Below are positions 23,525 to 33,464 of a stretch of DNA of 64,000 nt, piece after piece. This DNA is from Planctomycetaceae bacterium (GTDB taxonomy: Bacteria; Planctomycetota; Phycisphaerae; UBA1845; UTPLA1), in contig CP030884.1 in assembly GCA_006969385.1 (NCBI GenBank), positions 2,046,001 to 2,110,000 of the forward strand. Reading direction: 5' to 3'. Position numbers and translations under genes: made by a program. Position 1 is the stretch's first letter. The number at the start of each line of letters is the position of its first letter. The notes below the pieces were generated by a model. The model was given only the letters and a program-made list of their open reading frames with translations. It was not told where the DNA came from and did not search any database.

Positions 23525-25465
23525 CTACGCCGTCACCACGCCACGCTCCGCCAAATACTCCATCACCCTGTCCACGCAACGCTCGACCGGCCACTGATCC
23601 GTCGGCAATACCAAATCCGGCGCGGCGGGGGGTTCGTAGTTGAACGACACGCCGGGGATGTTCGCGAGCTCGCCTTGATCTACCGCGTCATAAATGCCGT
23701 CGGTATCACGTGCGCGGCAAACTTCCAGCGGCGCGCTGAGATGCACTACATGAAAACGATCGGTACCGACCACATCGCGCGCTTTCACGCGCGCCGCTTC
23801 CGACGGTGCGACGAACGCACAAATGGCGATCACTCCCGCGTCATTCACGAGCTTGGCGATCTCGGCACCGCGGCGCAGGTTTTCAGAGCGTGCTTCGCGA
23901 CTAAAACCCAAATCACGACTGATGCCGAGCCGCAGCGTTTGACCATCCAACACCAACGACTGCTTACCCATATCGAACAAGCGGCGCTCGAGCGCGCGGG
24001 CCAACGTCGTCTTCCCCGCGCCGGTCAAACCCGTCAGTAAGAGCGTTGCGGGCAATTGATCGAGTCGTTCGGCGCGTTCGGCTGCCGTGATGGTGCTGGG
24101 CGTTGCGTGCAGCTTGTCGCTGGCGACTTCGGTATCCCAATGGTCGGCGCGATCGGCGTCGGTCGTGGTATCCAGAATCATACCCGCGCCCACAGTCACG
24201 TTGGTCACGCGATCGATGATGATAAAACCGCCGGTGGCGCGATTGCGTTTATAGGGGTCGAATGTGATCGGCTGGTTGAGCTTTAATTCGCATCGACCGA
24301 TCTCGTTGAGTTCGAGTTTCTCGGCGGCATTGCGATGCAGTGAATTGATATCGATGCGATAGCGAATATTGCTGACGACGGCGTTCACTTCGCGCGAAGT
24401 ATGTTTAATGATGAACGGTCGATCTGCCTGTAGCGGCGCGCTGGTCATCCAGACGACCATGGCGTCAAATTGATCGGCCACGCGCGGCACATTGTTCGGA
24501 TGCACGATCATATCGCCGCGGCTGGCGTCGATTTCATCGGTGAGCGTGAGCGTGACGGCCTGGGGCGCGAACGCTTCCTCTTTTTCACCTTCGTACGTCA
24601 CAATCCGCGCCACGCGACTACGCGCGCGCGAGGGCAACACCATGATCTCGTCGCCGGGGCGCACCACACCGCTCGCGACAGTGCCCGCATATCCACGAAA
24701 GTCTAAATTCGGCCGATTGACGTATTGCACCGGATAGCGAAAGTCGATCAAGTTACGGTCGGAAGCGATATGCACGTTCTCCAGCGTGTGCATCATCGTC
24801 GCACCGCGGTACCACGGCATGTTCGCGCTGGGGTCCACAACGTTATCGCCGTTGAGCGCCGACATGGGGATGTAACGCACGTCGGTGGTTTCGAGCTTCT
24901 TGGATAGCTCGGCGTAATCGCCCTTGATCTTGTCGAAAACGGCTTCGTCGTAATCGACCAAATCCATTTTGTTGATCGCAACCACGACGTGCCGAATACC
25001 CAACAGCGATGCGATAAAGCTATGGCGACGCGTTTGTGTGACGATACCGTGGCGGGCGTCGATGAGGATGATGGCCAGGTCGCAGGTGGATGCACCGGTT
25101 GCCATGTTGCGGGTGTATTGTTCGTGTCCGGGAGTATCGGCGATGATGAACTTGCGCTTGGCCGTTGAAAAATAGCGATAGGCGACGTCGATGGTGATGC
25201 CTTGTTCGCGCTCGGCTTTTAATCCGTCGGTGAGCAATGCCGGGTCGAAGTCGGTGCCCGTCGTGCCGTGCCGTACCGAGTCTTTGCGCACGGCGGCGAG
25301 CTGATCTTCGTAGATCATCTTCGAGTCATACAGCAAACGCCCGATGAGCGTGCTCTTGCCATCGTCGACGCTGCCACATGTAAGAAAGCGCAACAACTCT
25401 TTGCGTTCGTGCTGCGCCAAATAGGCGTCGATATCCGTCGCGATCAGGTCGGAGGCGTGTGACAT
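23525..25465 (-). CDS. cysNC: Bifunctional sulfate adenylyltransferase subunit 1 / adenylylsulfate kinase
   Basis: 646 residues. Residues 1-450 are CysN, the GTPase subunit of ATP sulfurylase: [20 protein letters not shown] (P-loop), [19 protein letters not shown] (G3) and [13 protein letters not shown] (G4), then two beta-barrel domains. Residues 460-646 are APS kinase (CysC) with [38 protein letters not shown] and FVAPSEAAR. Together they turn sulfate into APS and then PAPS. It follows cysD by 3 bp, forming a cysD-cysNC operon. Fusion of the two activities is common outside enterobacteria. The downstream reduction genes are not in view. Confidence 0.96.
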   Translation of the reverse strand: MSHASDLIATDIDAYLAQHERKELLRFLTCGSVDDGKSTLIGRLLYDSKMIYEDQLAAVRKDSVRHGTTGTDFDPALLTDGLKAEREQGITIDVAYRYFSTAKRKFIIADTPGHEQYTRNMATGASTCDLAIILIDARHGIVTQTRRHSFIASLLGIRHVVVAINKMDLVDYDEAVFDKIKGDYAELSKKLETTDVRYIPMSALNGDNVVDPSANMPWYRGATMMHTLENVHIASDRNLIDFRYPVQYVNRPNLDFRGYAGTVASGVVRPGDEIMVLPSRARSRVARIVTYEGEKEEAFAPQAVTLTLTDEIDASRGDMIVHPNNVPRVADQFDAMVVWMTSAPLQADRPFIIKHTSREVNAVVSNIRYRIDINSLHRNAAEKLELNEIGRCELKLNQPITFDPYKRNRATGGFIIIDRVTNVTVGAGMILDTTTDADRADHWDTEVASDKLHATPSTITAAERAERLDQLPATLLLTGLTGAGKTTLARALERRLFDMGKQSLVLDGQTLRLGISRDLGFSREARSENLRRGAEIAKLVNDAGVIAICAFVAPSEAARVKARDVVGTDRFHVVHLSAPLEVCRARDTDGIYDAVDQGELANIPGVSFNYEPPAAPDLVLPTDQWPVERCVDRVMEYLAERGVVTA

Positions 25466-25468
25466 GGC

Positions 25469-26380
25469 TTAGAAATAGCCCTCGCGCTTCTTTTCTTCCA
25501 TCGAACCCGATTGATCGAAGTCGATCACACGACCCTGTCGTTCCGATGTCGTTGCCAAGAGCATCTCTTGAATAATTTCGGGCAGCGTGGTCGCTTTCGA
25601 CTCGACTGCACCCGTCAACGGATAACACCCGAGCGTGCGGAATCGCACCATCTTCATTTCGGGTTGTTCGCCGTCTTCGAGCGGCATGCGGTCGTCATCG
25701 AGCATGATCATGGTGCCGTCGCGATAGACGATGGGGCGCTTGGCCGCGAAGTACAACGGTACGATCGGAATCTTTTCGAGATGGATATATTGCCAAACAT
25801 CTAATTCCGTCCAATTCGAGAGCGGAAAGACGCGAATGCTCTCGCCCTTGTGTACACGACCGTTGTAGAGATTCCAGAGTTCGGGTCGTTGGTTCTTCGG
25901 GTCCCAACGATGGTTGCGATCGCGGAAGGAATAGACGCGCTCTTTGGCACGCGATTTTTCCTCGTCGCGACGGGCACCGCCAAAAGCGGCGTCGAATCCG
26001 TATTTGGTGAGCGCTTGCAGCAAGGCCTGCGTTTTCATGATGTCGGTATGCACCTTGCTACCGTGCGAAAACGGATTCACGTTCTGTTCGACGCCCTCTT
26101 GATTGGTGTGGACCAGTACCTCCAGCCCCAGTTCCTTGCGGGCATATTCTTCGCGATACTGAATCATCTCGCGAAACTTCCAGGTCGTATCGACATGCAA
26201 AAGCGGGAAGGGCGGTTTGCCGGGATAAAATGCTTTCAGTGCCAATTGCAGCATCACGGCGGAGTCTTTGCCGACGCTGTATAGCATGACCGGATTATCG
26301 AAGCTGGCGGCCACTTCGCGGATGATGTGGATGCTTTCCGCTTCGAGTTGTTTAAGATGCGTCAGTTGATAGCTGGACAT
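25469..26380 (-). CDS. cysD: Sulfate adenylyltransferase subunit 2
   Basis: 303 residues, the usual CysD length. It has the PP-loop [20 protein letters not shown], then [40 protein letters not shown] and [20 protein letters not shown]. It adenylylates sulfate with ATP, driven by GTP hydrolysis in CysN. It is the first gene of the cysD-cysNC operon. It is divergent from aroB over 141 bp that must hold both promoters. Confidence 0.96.
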   Translation of the reverse strand: MSSYQLTHLKQLEAESIHIIREVAASFDNPVMLYSVGKDSAVMLQLALKAFYPGKPPFPLLHVDTTWKFREMIQYREEYARKELGLEVLVHTNQEGVEQNVNPFSHGSKVHTDIMKTQALLQALTKYGFDAAFGGARRDEEKSRAKERVYSFRDRNHRWDPKNQRPELWNLYNGRVHKGESIRVFPLSNWTELDVWQYIHLEKIPIVPLYFAAKRPIVYRDGTMIMLDDDRMPLEDGEQPEMKMVRFRTLGCYPLTGAVESKATTLPEIIQEMLLATTSERQGRVIDFDQSGSMEEKKREGYF

Positions 26381-26521
26381 GTGCGATCACCGCGTCGTTT
26401 TGAATGATTGCGCGTGTAAAACAGCATAAGGATCAACTTGCCAGAATAGAGACTTTGTTTCGATTTCACAACCGACGCCAACCACGTTCGGGGTAAAGCA
26501 TACGGACCGAAAGTTATCGCT

Positions 26522-27595
26522 ATGAGTGACACTCAAATTGTGCCCGTCGAATTGGGTGAAGATCGTTACGAGATTTGCATCGGGAGCGGTTTATTAAACC
26601 AGCTCGGCACACGTCTCAAACTGCTACTGGCTCCGGAGCGCGTGACCGTGATCACCGATCAAAATGTCTCGCGCTTGTACGCGCGACGTGTGGTGGATTC
26701 GCTGGAAGCCGCCGGCATCGGGTGCAAAACGCTGACGATCCCACCCGGCGAAGCGAGCAAGTCGTGGGAGATGGCCAAGAGACTGTACGACGGATTGGCC
26801 GAACGGCGACATACCCGGACCCATCCGATCATCGCGCTGGGTGGCGGCGTCGTCGGAGATTTGGCCGGCTTTGTCGCCGCGACTTGGATGCGCGGCGTGC
26901 CCGTGGTGCAATGCCCTACGAGCTTGGAGGCCGCCATCGATGCCGCCGTCGGCGGCAAAACGGCGATCAATCACGAAGCAGGAAAAAACCTGATCGGTGC
27001 CTTTCACCAGCCGCGGGCCGTCATCTGCGATGTCGATTGCCTGCAAACCCTCGATGCCCGGCATTTTCGGGCGGCCCTCGCTGAGTCAATCAAGCATGCG
27101 GTCATCCGCGATCCTGCGTTCTTGGATTGGCAGGAGGCGCATTTGGATGGCGTGCTGGCCTTGGAGCAGGGCACGGTAACGTCATTAATAGCAAGAAATT
27201 GCGAGATTAAGGCGTCTGTCGTTGCTGACGACGAGCGCGAGGTTCTCACCGGTCCGCCCCGGCGGGCGGCGCTGAATTTTGGCCACACATTTGGCCACGC
27301 GTTTGAGACGTTGCCGGGAATCGGCTTGCTCCACGGCGAAGCGGTTGCGTTAGGGATGGTGGCGGAGCTCGACTTGGCTGTTCGTCACCTGAAGTTTCCA
27401 GAAGCCGACCGAGACCGCATCGAGTCGTTGCTGCGTCGGCTGCAACCTACTGTCAAATATGATCTTGCGGCTGCGTCCGACGCCGTGTTCGAGAAAATAC
27501 GGCTAGACAAGAAGGTAATCAGCGGTGTTCGCTTTGCCATCCCGGATCGAATCGGGCAGACCGTTTGGTTCGAGCCTGCCCCGCGGATTCGCTGA
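26522..27595 (+). CDS. aroB: 3-dehydroquinate synthase
   Basis: 357 residues, normal family length. Conserved stretches include IALGGGVVGDLAGFVAATWM (NAD binding), CPTSLEAAIDAAVGGKTAIN, LAESIKHAVIRD and the zinc-site region FGHTFGHAFE followed by LHGEAVALGMVAE. It converts DAHP to 3-dehydroquinate in the shikimate pathway. The usual PTSLLAQVDSSVGGK segment reads PTSLEAAIDAAVGGK, a mild deviation. Monocistronic. Confidence 0.95.
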   Translation: MSDTQIVPVELGEDRYEICIGSGLLNQLGTRLKLLLAPERVTVITDQNVSRLYARRVVDSLEAAGIGCKTLTIPPGEASKSWEMAKRLYDGLAERRHTRTHPIIALGGGVVGDLAGFVAATWMRGVPVVQCPTSLEAAIDAAVGGKTAINHEAGKNLIGAFHQPRAVICDVDCLQTLDARHFRAALAESIKHAVIRDPAFLDWQEAHLDGVLALEQGTVTSLIARNCEIKASVVADDEREVLTGPPRRAALNFGHTFGHAFETLPGIGLLHGEAVALGMVAELDLAVRHLKFPEADRDRIESLLRRLQPTVKYDLAAASDAVFEKIRLDKKVISGVRFAIPDRIGQTVWFEPAPRIR

Positions 27596-27849
27596 AAGCG
27601 GCCATGAATCGAGTTATCGGGTTCTGTGAGGAGCGACCTGCCAATTAGGGCCTGAAATCCTACTTATGTGCCGTTTCGGTCGCGGGGCGAGGGTATTCCA
27701 GCCCGGACAGGTCGTGAATGAAAATCGTGGCTCCCGTCTTCGAAACATTGATATTCAACAGCCATTTCGGTTACCATCATAAGGTGAGTGCGGAAAGAAA
27801 TGCGCTTATTCTGCGTCGCGGGGGTGACGTGGATCATGATAAAGAAGCG

Positions 27850-28569
27850 ATGGAAAGAATGCGTAATAAATACATTTGTCGAATATTCGTGCTTTCGTTG
27901 GTGGCGTTGATTGCGTCATCGACGGCGCGTGCCGACTCGGTTTCGTATGGTGATTTCTTCGGCACGAACGTTTCGTTCCTGAATGTTCGTGAAGGTTCTT
28001 CGACCGATCCGGTGCCGCTGTATGGCGCGCCGTTGGTTGTGAACAATCGCCTGCTGTTTAACCCGCTTACGTTTACGTCGTTTGCGAACGACGGCGATGC
28101 CGATGTGACGTCGGGAACATTGAGCGTCGTGATCTCCGCCGGCCAAGCCGCGTTTCTGGAAGTCATTCGCATTGTTGAAACAGGCGACTTTACGATGCTC
28201 GGTTCCGGTACCGATGCGACGTCGGCCACCATCAACGGTCTGGCAGTCGCAACCGATCTCGATCCTGGTATCGGCGATACGATGACGGCACCGTTGGCGG
28301 TTACGCCGAATGCACCGTATTACTTGCCGAGCGATGGTGACTTCGGCGAATTCGAAGCCGTCACTGAGATCGACCTGACAGGTCTGGGTATCCGCACGGT
28401 TATTTTGAACCTGAACAACAATTTGCAAACGACGTCCGAAGAAGGCACGTCGTCGTTTATTCAGAAGAAGACGGTCGAAATCGAAGTCGAAGACATCCCG
28501 ATTCCCGAGCCTACGACCGCAATGTTGTTAGCCGTGGCCGCCGTCGGCATCGTTCGCCGTCGCCGCTAA
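27850..28569 (+). CDS. PEP-CTERM secreted protein (paralogue A)
   Basis: About 239 residues from the ATG at 27850; an alternative ATG at 27859 and a longer frame from 27718 exist. The signal peptide is KYICRIFVLSLVALIASSTA. The mature protein opens SVSYGDFFGTNVSFLNVREG and contains PLTFTSFANDGDADVTSG and TSSFIQKKTVEIEVEDIPI, then the exosortase signal IPEPTTAMLLAVAAVGIV with RRRR at the end. It is clearly paralogous to the protein at 29348-30052, which shares YGDF, LTFTSFAN, TSSFIQ and the same C-terminus. Expected at the cell surface after exosortase cleavage. Confidence 0.87.
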   Translation: MERMRNKYICRIFVLSLVALIASSTARADSVSYGDFFGTNVSFLNVREGSSTDPVPLYGAPLVVNNRLLFNPLTFTSFANDGDADVTSGTLSVVISAGQAAFLEVIRIVETGDFTMLGSGTDATSATINGLAVATDLDPGIGDTMTAPLAVTPNAPYYLPSDGDFGEFEAVTEIDLTGLGIRTVILNLNNNLQTTSEEGTSSFIQKKTVEIEVEDIPIPEPTTAMLLAVAAVGIVRRRR

Positions 28570-28602
28570 GGCCAAGTAGCCCAATCATCTGATCATTTTC
28601 AG

Positions 28603-28640
28603 TGCCGCCATCGAGAGCGATGGCGGCATTGTTCGTTTTT
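28603..28640 (+). terminator. Intrinsic terminator of paralogue A
   Basis: An 11-bp perfect stem (TGCCGCCATCG, 28603-28613, with 28618-28628), a four-base loop and TTGTTCGTTTTT. Confidence 0.85.
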
Positions 28641-29347
28641 ACTGTGGCGCTTTTTTGGTCGTAGTTTTATTCGTTAACGACGATACCGGATATGCTCGCC
28701 CGATCGGCATGCGCGACATCCCGAAAGTAGAATTGATATTTCGATCCCGGTAGGGATCGATGGAAAATAGCCCACCGTTTTCAAAGGTGGTTGTGAGGTT
28801 GCTCCAGCGCGTCTCTCGTCCTGTAGGGACGAAGGGAAAACTGCGTGGCATTCCTACTACCCCTCCGGGATGCAAGGCAATACGGACACATTGTCCCCAA
28901 ATCATGGGCGACGAGGACTCAAATTGCCTCTCATCCCGTTGGGAGTTAAGAAAATGCGCAAAGTCAATCCCATCGTCCTTACAGGACGAAACATTGGCAG
29001 GCCGGCCAGCACAACCAGCGTTGAAACACTGGGCTATTGTTCTTCGGTCCCTCCGGGACAGGAGTAGCGATCCTTTCTCTAGCCATCAAATGGCTCCAAG
29101 TTCAATTTTGGCCTTTGTGTACTAATGGATTGCAATCACGCCCTATATCTATTCAATTCGAGAACCCCAGATCATCGCCCGAAAACAACGCGGTCCGTTT
29201 TTCTACGCGTATCTAATTTCAACGTCGTCAGCTTGAATCTGTTCCCGTCTGCCCGCCTACAATAGACATGCGAATCGGGGGATTCGTTCGCGCCGCCATC
29301 ACGGCGCGAGAAAGCCACGACAACAAATTCAAGAAGGATGACGCGAT
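28641..29347. other. Intergenic region between the two PEP-CTERM paralogues
   Basis: About 700 bp. Most of it (28738-29072) is the second palindrome cluster. The last 250 bp should hold the promoter of paralogue B. No gene was recognised. Confidence 0.5.
28738..29072. repeat. Cluster of short palindromes with GAAAATAG spacers (copy 2)
   Basis: Starts CGATCCCGGTAGGGATCG (28742-28759), then ATGGAAAATAGCCCACC, a weaker hairpin, TCGTCCTGTAGGGACGA (28816-28832) with AGGGAAAACTG, a CATTCC/GGGATG pair, ATCCCGTTGGGAG, TCGTCCTTACAGGACGA and GTCCCTCCGGGAC. The unit order matches the cluster at 22676-22915: a short CCC-loop-GGG hairpin, then GAAAATAGCC, then another hairpin. Arms differ but remain paired. 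Confidence 0.65.
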
Positions 29348-30052
29348 ATGAATAAGGTGCGCGCAGCACTGGCCGCGTTGACGGTTGCCGTTACGTTCGC
29401 AACCACTGCCCACGCGATGCCGATCATTTATGGTGACTTCGTCGGTGCACCCGGCCAAGGCAGCTTTCTGGACGTAACGGAAGATTCGCCGACGGATATG
29501 ACGCCGTTGTTCGAACCACCCACGTTACTGCCCGACTCGTTGTTCTTCTCGCCGCTCACGTTTACGTCGTTTGCCAACAACGGCAACGCCGACACGACGA
29601 CGGGCATCCTTACGATGATCGTCTCGGCCGCGCCGGGGCTTACCATTAGCGAGTTGGTGATCAACCTCACCGCCGATACGACGTTGCTCGGTACCGGCAG
29701 CATGAGCACGTTCTCGTCGATTGCCACGGCTGTCGAAATCGAAGACCTCAACCCCGGTCTCGGTGGCATTCAAAACTTCAACCTGAACTACACGCCGACC
29801 GACATGTTCTCGCTCCCCGGCGATGGCTTTGTGGAAGTCGAAGGCAACCTCGTCATCGATTTGACTGGATTCGCGGTTCAATCGTTGGCGCTCACGATCG
29901 AGCATACGCTTGCAACCGGCAGCCAGAGCGGCACGACCAGCTTCATTCAAGCCAAGTCGCTGGATATCGACGTGACGACGATTCCGATTCCGGAACCCGC
30001 CACTGCTTTGGTGTTGTTAACCGGCGCGGTGATGTTACGTCGTCGCCGTTAA
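29348..30052 (+). CDS. PEP-CTERM secreted protein (paralogue B)
   Basis: 234 residues with a good ribosome binding site (AAGAAGGATGACGCG before the ATG). The signal peptide is MNKVRAALAALTVAVTFATT with cleavage near AHA. The body begins MPIIYGDFVGAPGQGSFLDV and carries PLTFTSFANNGNADTTTGIL and TTSFIQAKSLDIDVTTIPI. The end is IPEPATALVLLTGAVMLRRR. It is a paralogue of 27850-28569, so the pair arose by tandem duplication with the repeat cluster between them. Surface protein of unknown function. Confidence 0.9.
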   Translation: MNKVRAALAALTVAVTFATTAHAMPIIYGDFVGAPGQGSFLDVTEDSPTDMTPLFEPPTLLPDSLFFSPLTFTSFANNGNADTTTGILTMIVSAAPGLTISELVINLTADTTLLGTGSMSTFSSIATAVEIEDLNPGLGGIQNFNLNYTPTDMFSLPGDGFVEVEGNLVIDLTGFAVQSLALTIEHTLATGSQSGTTSFIQAKSLDIDVTTIPIPEPATALVLLTGAVMLRRRR

Positions 30053-30087
30053 GTCCGACGCATCGGTACAAACTATCAAATAGACAA

Positions 30088-30127
30088 AAGCCTCACGATC
30101 CGTAATGGGTGGTGAGGCTTCTTTATT
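30088..30127 (+). terminator. Intrinsic terminator of paralogue B
   Basis: AAGCCTCAC (30088-30096) pairs with GTGAGGCTT (30112-30120), followed by CTTTATT. It lies 36 bp after the stop. On the minus strand TTTTGTC follows, so it may also end the convergent cpaE transcript. Confidence 0.85.
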
Positions 30128-30190
30128 AACTTTTTCGCACCGCGCTAATGGCACGCGACACGCGACACGCGAGGACATCTCCAACCGCGA

Positions 30191-31318
30191 TTACTTCTTC
30201 AAGCCCAAGCTGGACATCCAACCGCTCGAACTCGTCTTCGCCTTTTCGCCGAACATGGCATCCGCCAACTCGCCGATGGCCACTCGCACCGGGTTGCTGT
30301 CGGTAACGGGTTCGCCCAGATCGCTGGCTTGTCCGATCGATTTGTAATGATTGGGAATCAGCGCGAGCGGCGACTTCCGAACGCGCTTGGTGAGTTCGTT
30401 GACCGTGACTTGGTGCACGCGCTTGTTATACCGATTCAAGACAAACTCGATGCGGCTCTCTTCGATACCGTAATCGACCAGCCCTTCGCCCAACCGAGCC
30501 GCGTTGAAGACGCCGTTCACCGTTTGCTGCGTTACGATCAGAAGTTTATCGCAGTTCTCAATCGCACAGCCGGTGAGTTGATCGAGTCGGCGCGGTAAAT
30601 CGAGCACGACGTACGGGAACATGGCGCGCATGGTCTCTAAGACTGCCTGCAAAGAGTCGGCATCGATTTTGTGCGTATCTTTGATATTACGCGGTCGCGG
30701 CAGCACAAACACGCCCGACGGCAATTCGATCATCACGTCTTCCAGCGATTGCCGTTCGATCTGCTCGAATTGCAAAAGGTCTTCGATCGTATACTTCGGG
30801 TTCAAGTCCCACGCTTTGGCAACGCCGCCGAACTCGAAGTCCATATCCATCAGGCCGACGTGATCGGCACGTTCGGCAAGCGCCATCGCCAGATAGCACG
30901 CGACCGTCGTGGTGCCGGCCCCGCCCGTCGAACCGATGAGGGCGACCGTCCGCGATCCGCGGTTCGGGTTTGATTCGTCGCTTTGGAATGCTGCGGAGAG
31001 CGCCGTCTTAAGATCGCCGGGTTCTAACGGCTTGGTGGCGAGCTGACTGCAGCCGGCGCGCTGCGCGGCAATGGCCTTGTTGACGTCGTTGGTTCCGATG
31101 ACGCCGATGACGATCAAGTTGGGTCGTTGCTCGAGCGCTTCGACGACCGCATTAACGGCGTCGCGCTCGTCGAGGTCGATGACGAGCGCATCGAAATGCA
31201 CGGAGCCGACCGCGGTGCGCAGGTCGTCGCGCGTGTTGGTTTGCCCGGCCAGATCGTAGCTCTCAAGCCCTTGGGCCGCGTACGCATCGATGTTGTGAAG
31301 GCAAAGTTTCTTTTTCAT
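30191..31318 (-). CDS. cpaE: CpaE/TadZ-type ParA-like ATPase of Tad pilus assembly
   Basis: 375 residues from the ATG at 31318. The first 120 residues form a response-regulator-like domain without an obvious phospho-acceptor set (LHNIDAYAAQGLESYDLAGQ, VIGVIGTNDVNK). Residues 125-360 are a MinD/ParA-type ATPase: the deviant Walker A GSTGGAGTTTVACYLAMAL, MDMDFEFGGVAKAWDLNPKY, and VLDLPRRLDQLTGCA. This order is that of CpaE/TadZ, which positions the Tad pilus machine at the cell pole or surface. The rest of the Tad cluster (cpaF, tadB, tadC) is not here. It is divergent from the secretin gene. Confidence 0.87.
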   Translation of the reverse strand: MKKKLCLHNIDAYAAQGLESYDLAGQTNTRDDLRTAVGSVHFDALVIDLDERDAVNAVVEALEQRPNLIVIGVIGTNDVNKAIAAQRAGCSQLATKPLEPGDLKTALSAAFQSDESNPNRGSRTVALIGSTGGAGTTTVACYLAMALAERADHVGLMDMDFEFGGVAKAWDLNPKYTIEDLLQFEQIERQSLEDVMIELPSGVFVLPRPRNIKDTHKIDADSLQAVLETMRAMFPYVVLDLPRRLDQLTGCAIENCDKLLIVTQQTVNGVFNAARLGEGLVDYGIEESRIEFVLNRYNKRVHQVTVNELTKRVRKSPLALIPNHYKSIGQASDLGEPVTDSNPVRVAIGELADAMFGEKAKTSSSGWMSSLGLKK

Positions 31319-31643
31319 GCTGCCGGCAACCTCCGCTGGTGGAAACGCCCCGCGTGGCTCGCCCACACAGAACCCCTTCACGTATCGAGCGTTGGCTGCG
31401 GCGGCTTTGGCTTCATGTCGCAATCGGCAGGACTTGCCGACCGCCACCCGAGTTGTCCGATAAGCCGAACGGAGAGATCTGGCTGATCCCGCTATTTTTC
31501 CGGGCCTAACTTATGGACCGGTAAATCGCCTCCGATATATCGCGTGTCCGAGAACCGATGACGGGCAGCGCGCGGGCGCTGTAGCGTCGTTTCGACTCGC
31601 GTCGTGCCGATCGATTCGGCACCCAAGACGAGAGGCCCAGCTT
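31319..31643. other. Divergent intergenic region between cpaE and the cpaC-like gene
   Basis: 325 bp that must carry both promoters. No recognisable operator, hairpin or small gene was seen. Confidence 0.45.
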
Positions 31644-33464
31644 ATGAGTCTGACCACGATCATGATGAGCCTGGCGGTTGCCGTCGGGCTGCAAAGCGAC
31701 CAACCCGTGCACGACAGCGCCAAGGCCCATAGCGTCATGGTGCGCGCCAACGCGCCGACGTCGGTGGCAACGGCGGAATCCGACGAACGCCGCGGCGGCT
31801 TTCGTCATCGCGACGACTTTGAGGACTTCACGCTCGACCCGGTCGGTGAAGGCGACGGCGAACGACAGCCGGAACCGACGTCCATTCGCGATGCCATTTG
31901 CAGCGCGAAGGTGAGCCCGACCGTTGAACCGCCTGTTGAGGAAGTGGTTGCTGACGATCTCGAGGACGACGCGTCGGAGACGGTCGCGGTGGTCGCGCCG
32001 ACGCAGAACGTGGTGCCGCCGACGACCAAGTCGTCGTGGCCGGGTGAAATCATCGAAGTCATTGCGGGCACGTCGGTCACGCTCGAACTCGATCGACCGA
32101 TCGATGCCGCCGAAGTCACCGACGCGGGCATTGCCGACCTGATCGTCGCAACGCCGGCGCGGTTGCTGCTCGTCGGCAAGGCCATTGGTGAAACGCAACT
32201 GCGGCTGCGAACCGGCCGCGATATCAGCGTGCATCAGATCAATGTCGAACCTAACACGGCCACTTTACAGAAGATCATCCTCGCTACGGCGCCGACGTCT
32301 GACGTACGCATCGATACCATCCGCGGCCAGCTCGTGTTGATGGGCCGCGTGTCGGATGCCCAGGACGTCACCAAAATCGAACAACTCGCTCGCGCGTATC
32401 AGGGTGGCGAGGTCATCAATCATCTGTCGGTCGCCGGTGTGCAGCAGACGATGATTCGCGTGGTCGTTGCCGAAGTGAACCGCGATGCCAGTCGCCAACT
32501 GGGTGTGAACTGGGGCTTCGGCGGTTCGGATTTGTCGCGCGACTTCTTCTTTGCAAACAACGTCAATCAAATCAACCCGACGGTCTTCGGCAGCAACGGC
32601 TTGGCCGATGTCACGACCGGGCAATTGACCTACGCAGTGAACCCTACGGCTTTGGGGCCCAACTCGAATTTCACGCTCGGCTTCCCACGGGCTGAATTGC
32701 AATGGTTCCTCAACGCGCTGCGCGAAAACAGCCTCGGTCGCACGCTGGCCGAGCCCAATCTGGTTGCCATCAGCGGTCAAACGGCGACGTTCCTGGCCGG
32801 TGGTGAAGTACCGATCCCGGTGACGCAGGGCGGTGCCGTCGCGGGTGCGATCACGCTCGAGTATCGCGAGTTTGGTATTCGCCTGTCGTTTACGCCAACG
32901 GTTCTGGGCGGCCAAGTGATGCGCTTGCATGTGATGTCGGAAGTTAGCGACGCCGTCCCCGCCGGTCAGTTGCAGGGCGTGCCGTCGTTCAGCTTTGAAA
33001 CGCGACGCGTTGAAACCACGATCGAATGCGGCAACGGTCAAACCTTTGCTATTGCCGGTCTGCTCGACGATTCGATTCGAGCGGTCTCGTCGAAGATTCC
33101 GGGGCTCGGCGATATACCGGTCTTGGGCACGTTGTTTAGCAGTGTCGACTACCAGCGCTCGCGCACCGAACTCGTCATACTCGTAACGCCCGAGTTGGTC
33201 TCGCCGATGGATCCGCAAATGGTGCCGCCGGTACCGGGTGCGGATATTCACGAGCCGACCGACGAAGAACTGTTCTTCCTGCAAAAACTCGAAGGGTCGA
33301 AGCCGAAGACTAACAAGGCTAAGTCGGCTGCGGCACCCGAACCTGAACTCGAATCCACGGAAGAATCGGTATTGGCCGGCAACGGCGCGACGCACGACCC
33401 GTGGCAGATGACGTTGGTGGAAAACAACTACGACGGCACGGCCGTCAGCGTTGGAGATAAATGA
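31644..33464 (+). CDS. cpaC: CpaC/RcpA-type secretin of the Tad pilus
   Basis: 606 residues. After a signal-like start (LTTIMMSLAVAVGL) and a disordered acidic stretch to about 130, residues 135-210 form the pilus-secretin N-domain (GEIIEVIAGTSVTLELDRPI, LLLVGKAIGETQLRLRTG). A BON-like domain follows (215-250, IDTIRGQLVLMGRVSDAQDV). The secretin core runs from VVVAEVNRDASRQLGVNWGF to IPGLGDIPVLGTLFSSVDYQ and TELVILVTPELVSPM. It forms the outer-membrane pore of the Tad system. The acidic insert and the 80-residue C-terminal extension are larger than usual. The stop overlaps the start of the kinase-like gene (ATGA), so the two are coupled. Confidence 0.92.
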   Translation: MSLTTIMMSLAVAVGLQSDQPVHDSAKAHSVMVRANAPTSVATAESDERRGGFRHRDDFEDFTLDPVGEGDGERQPEPTSIRDAICSAKVSPTVEPPVEEVVADDLEDDASETVAVVAPTQNVVPPTTKSSWPGEIIEVIAGTSVTLELDRPIDAAEVTDAGIADLIVATPARLLLVGKAIGETQLRLRTGRDISVHQINVEPNTATLQKIILATAPTSDVRIDTIRGQLVLMGRVSDAQDVTKIEQLARAYQGGEVINHLSVAGVQQTMIRVVVAEVNRDASRQLGVNWGFGGSDLSRDFFFANNVNQINPTVFGSNGLADVTTGQLTYAVNPTALGPNSNFTLGFPRAELQWFLNALRENSLGRTLAEPNLVAISGQTATFLAGGEVPIPVTQGGAVAGAITLEYREFGIRLSFTPTVLGGQVMRLHVMSEVSDAVPAGQLQGVPSFSFETRRVETTIECGNGQTFAIAGLLDDSIRAVSSKIPGLGDIPVLGTLFSSVDYQRSRTELVILVTPELVSPMDPQMVPPVPGADIHEPTDEELFFLQKLEGSKPKTNKAKSAAAPEPELESTEESVLAGNGATHDPWQMTLVENNYDGTAVSVGDK

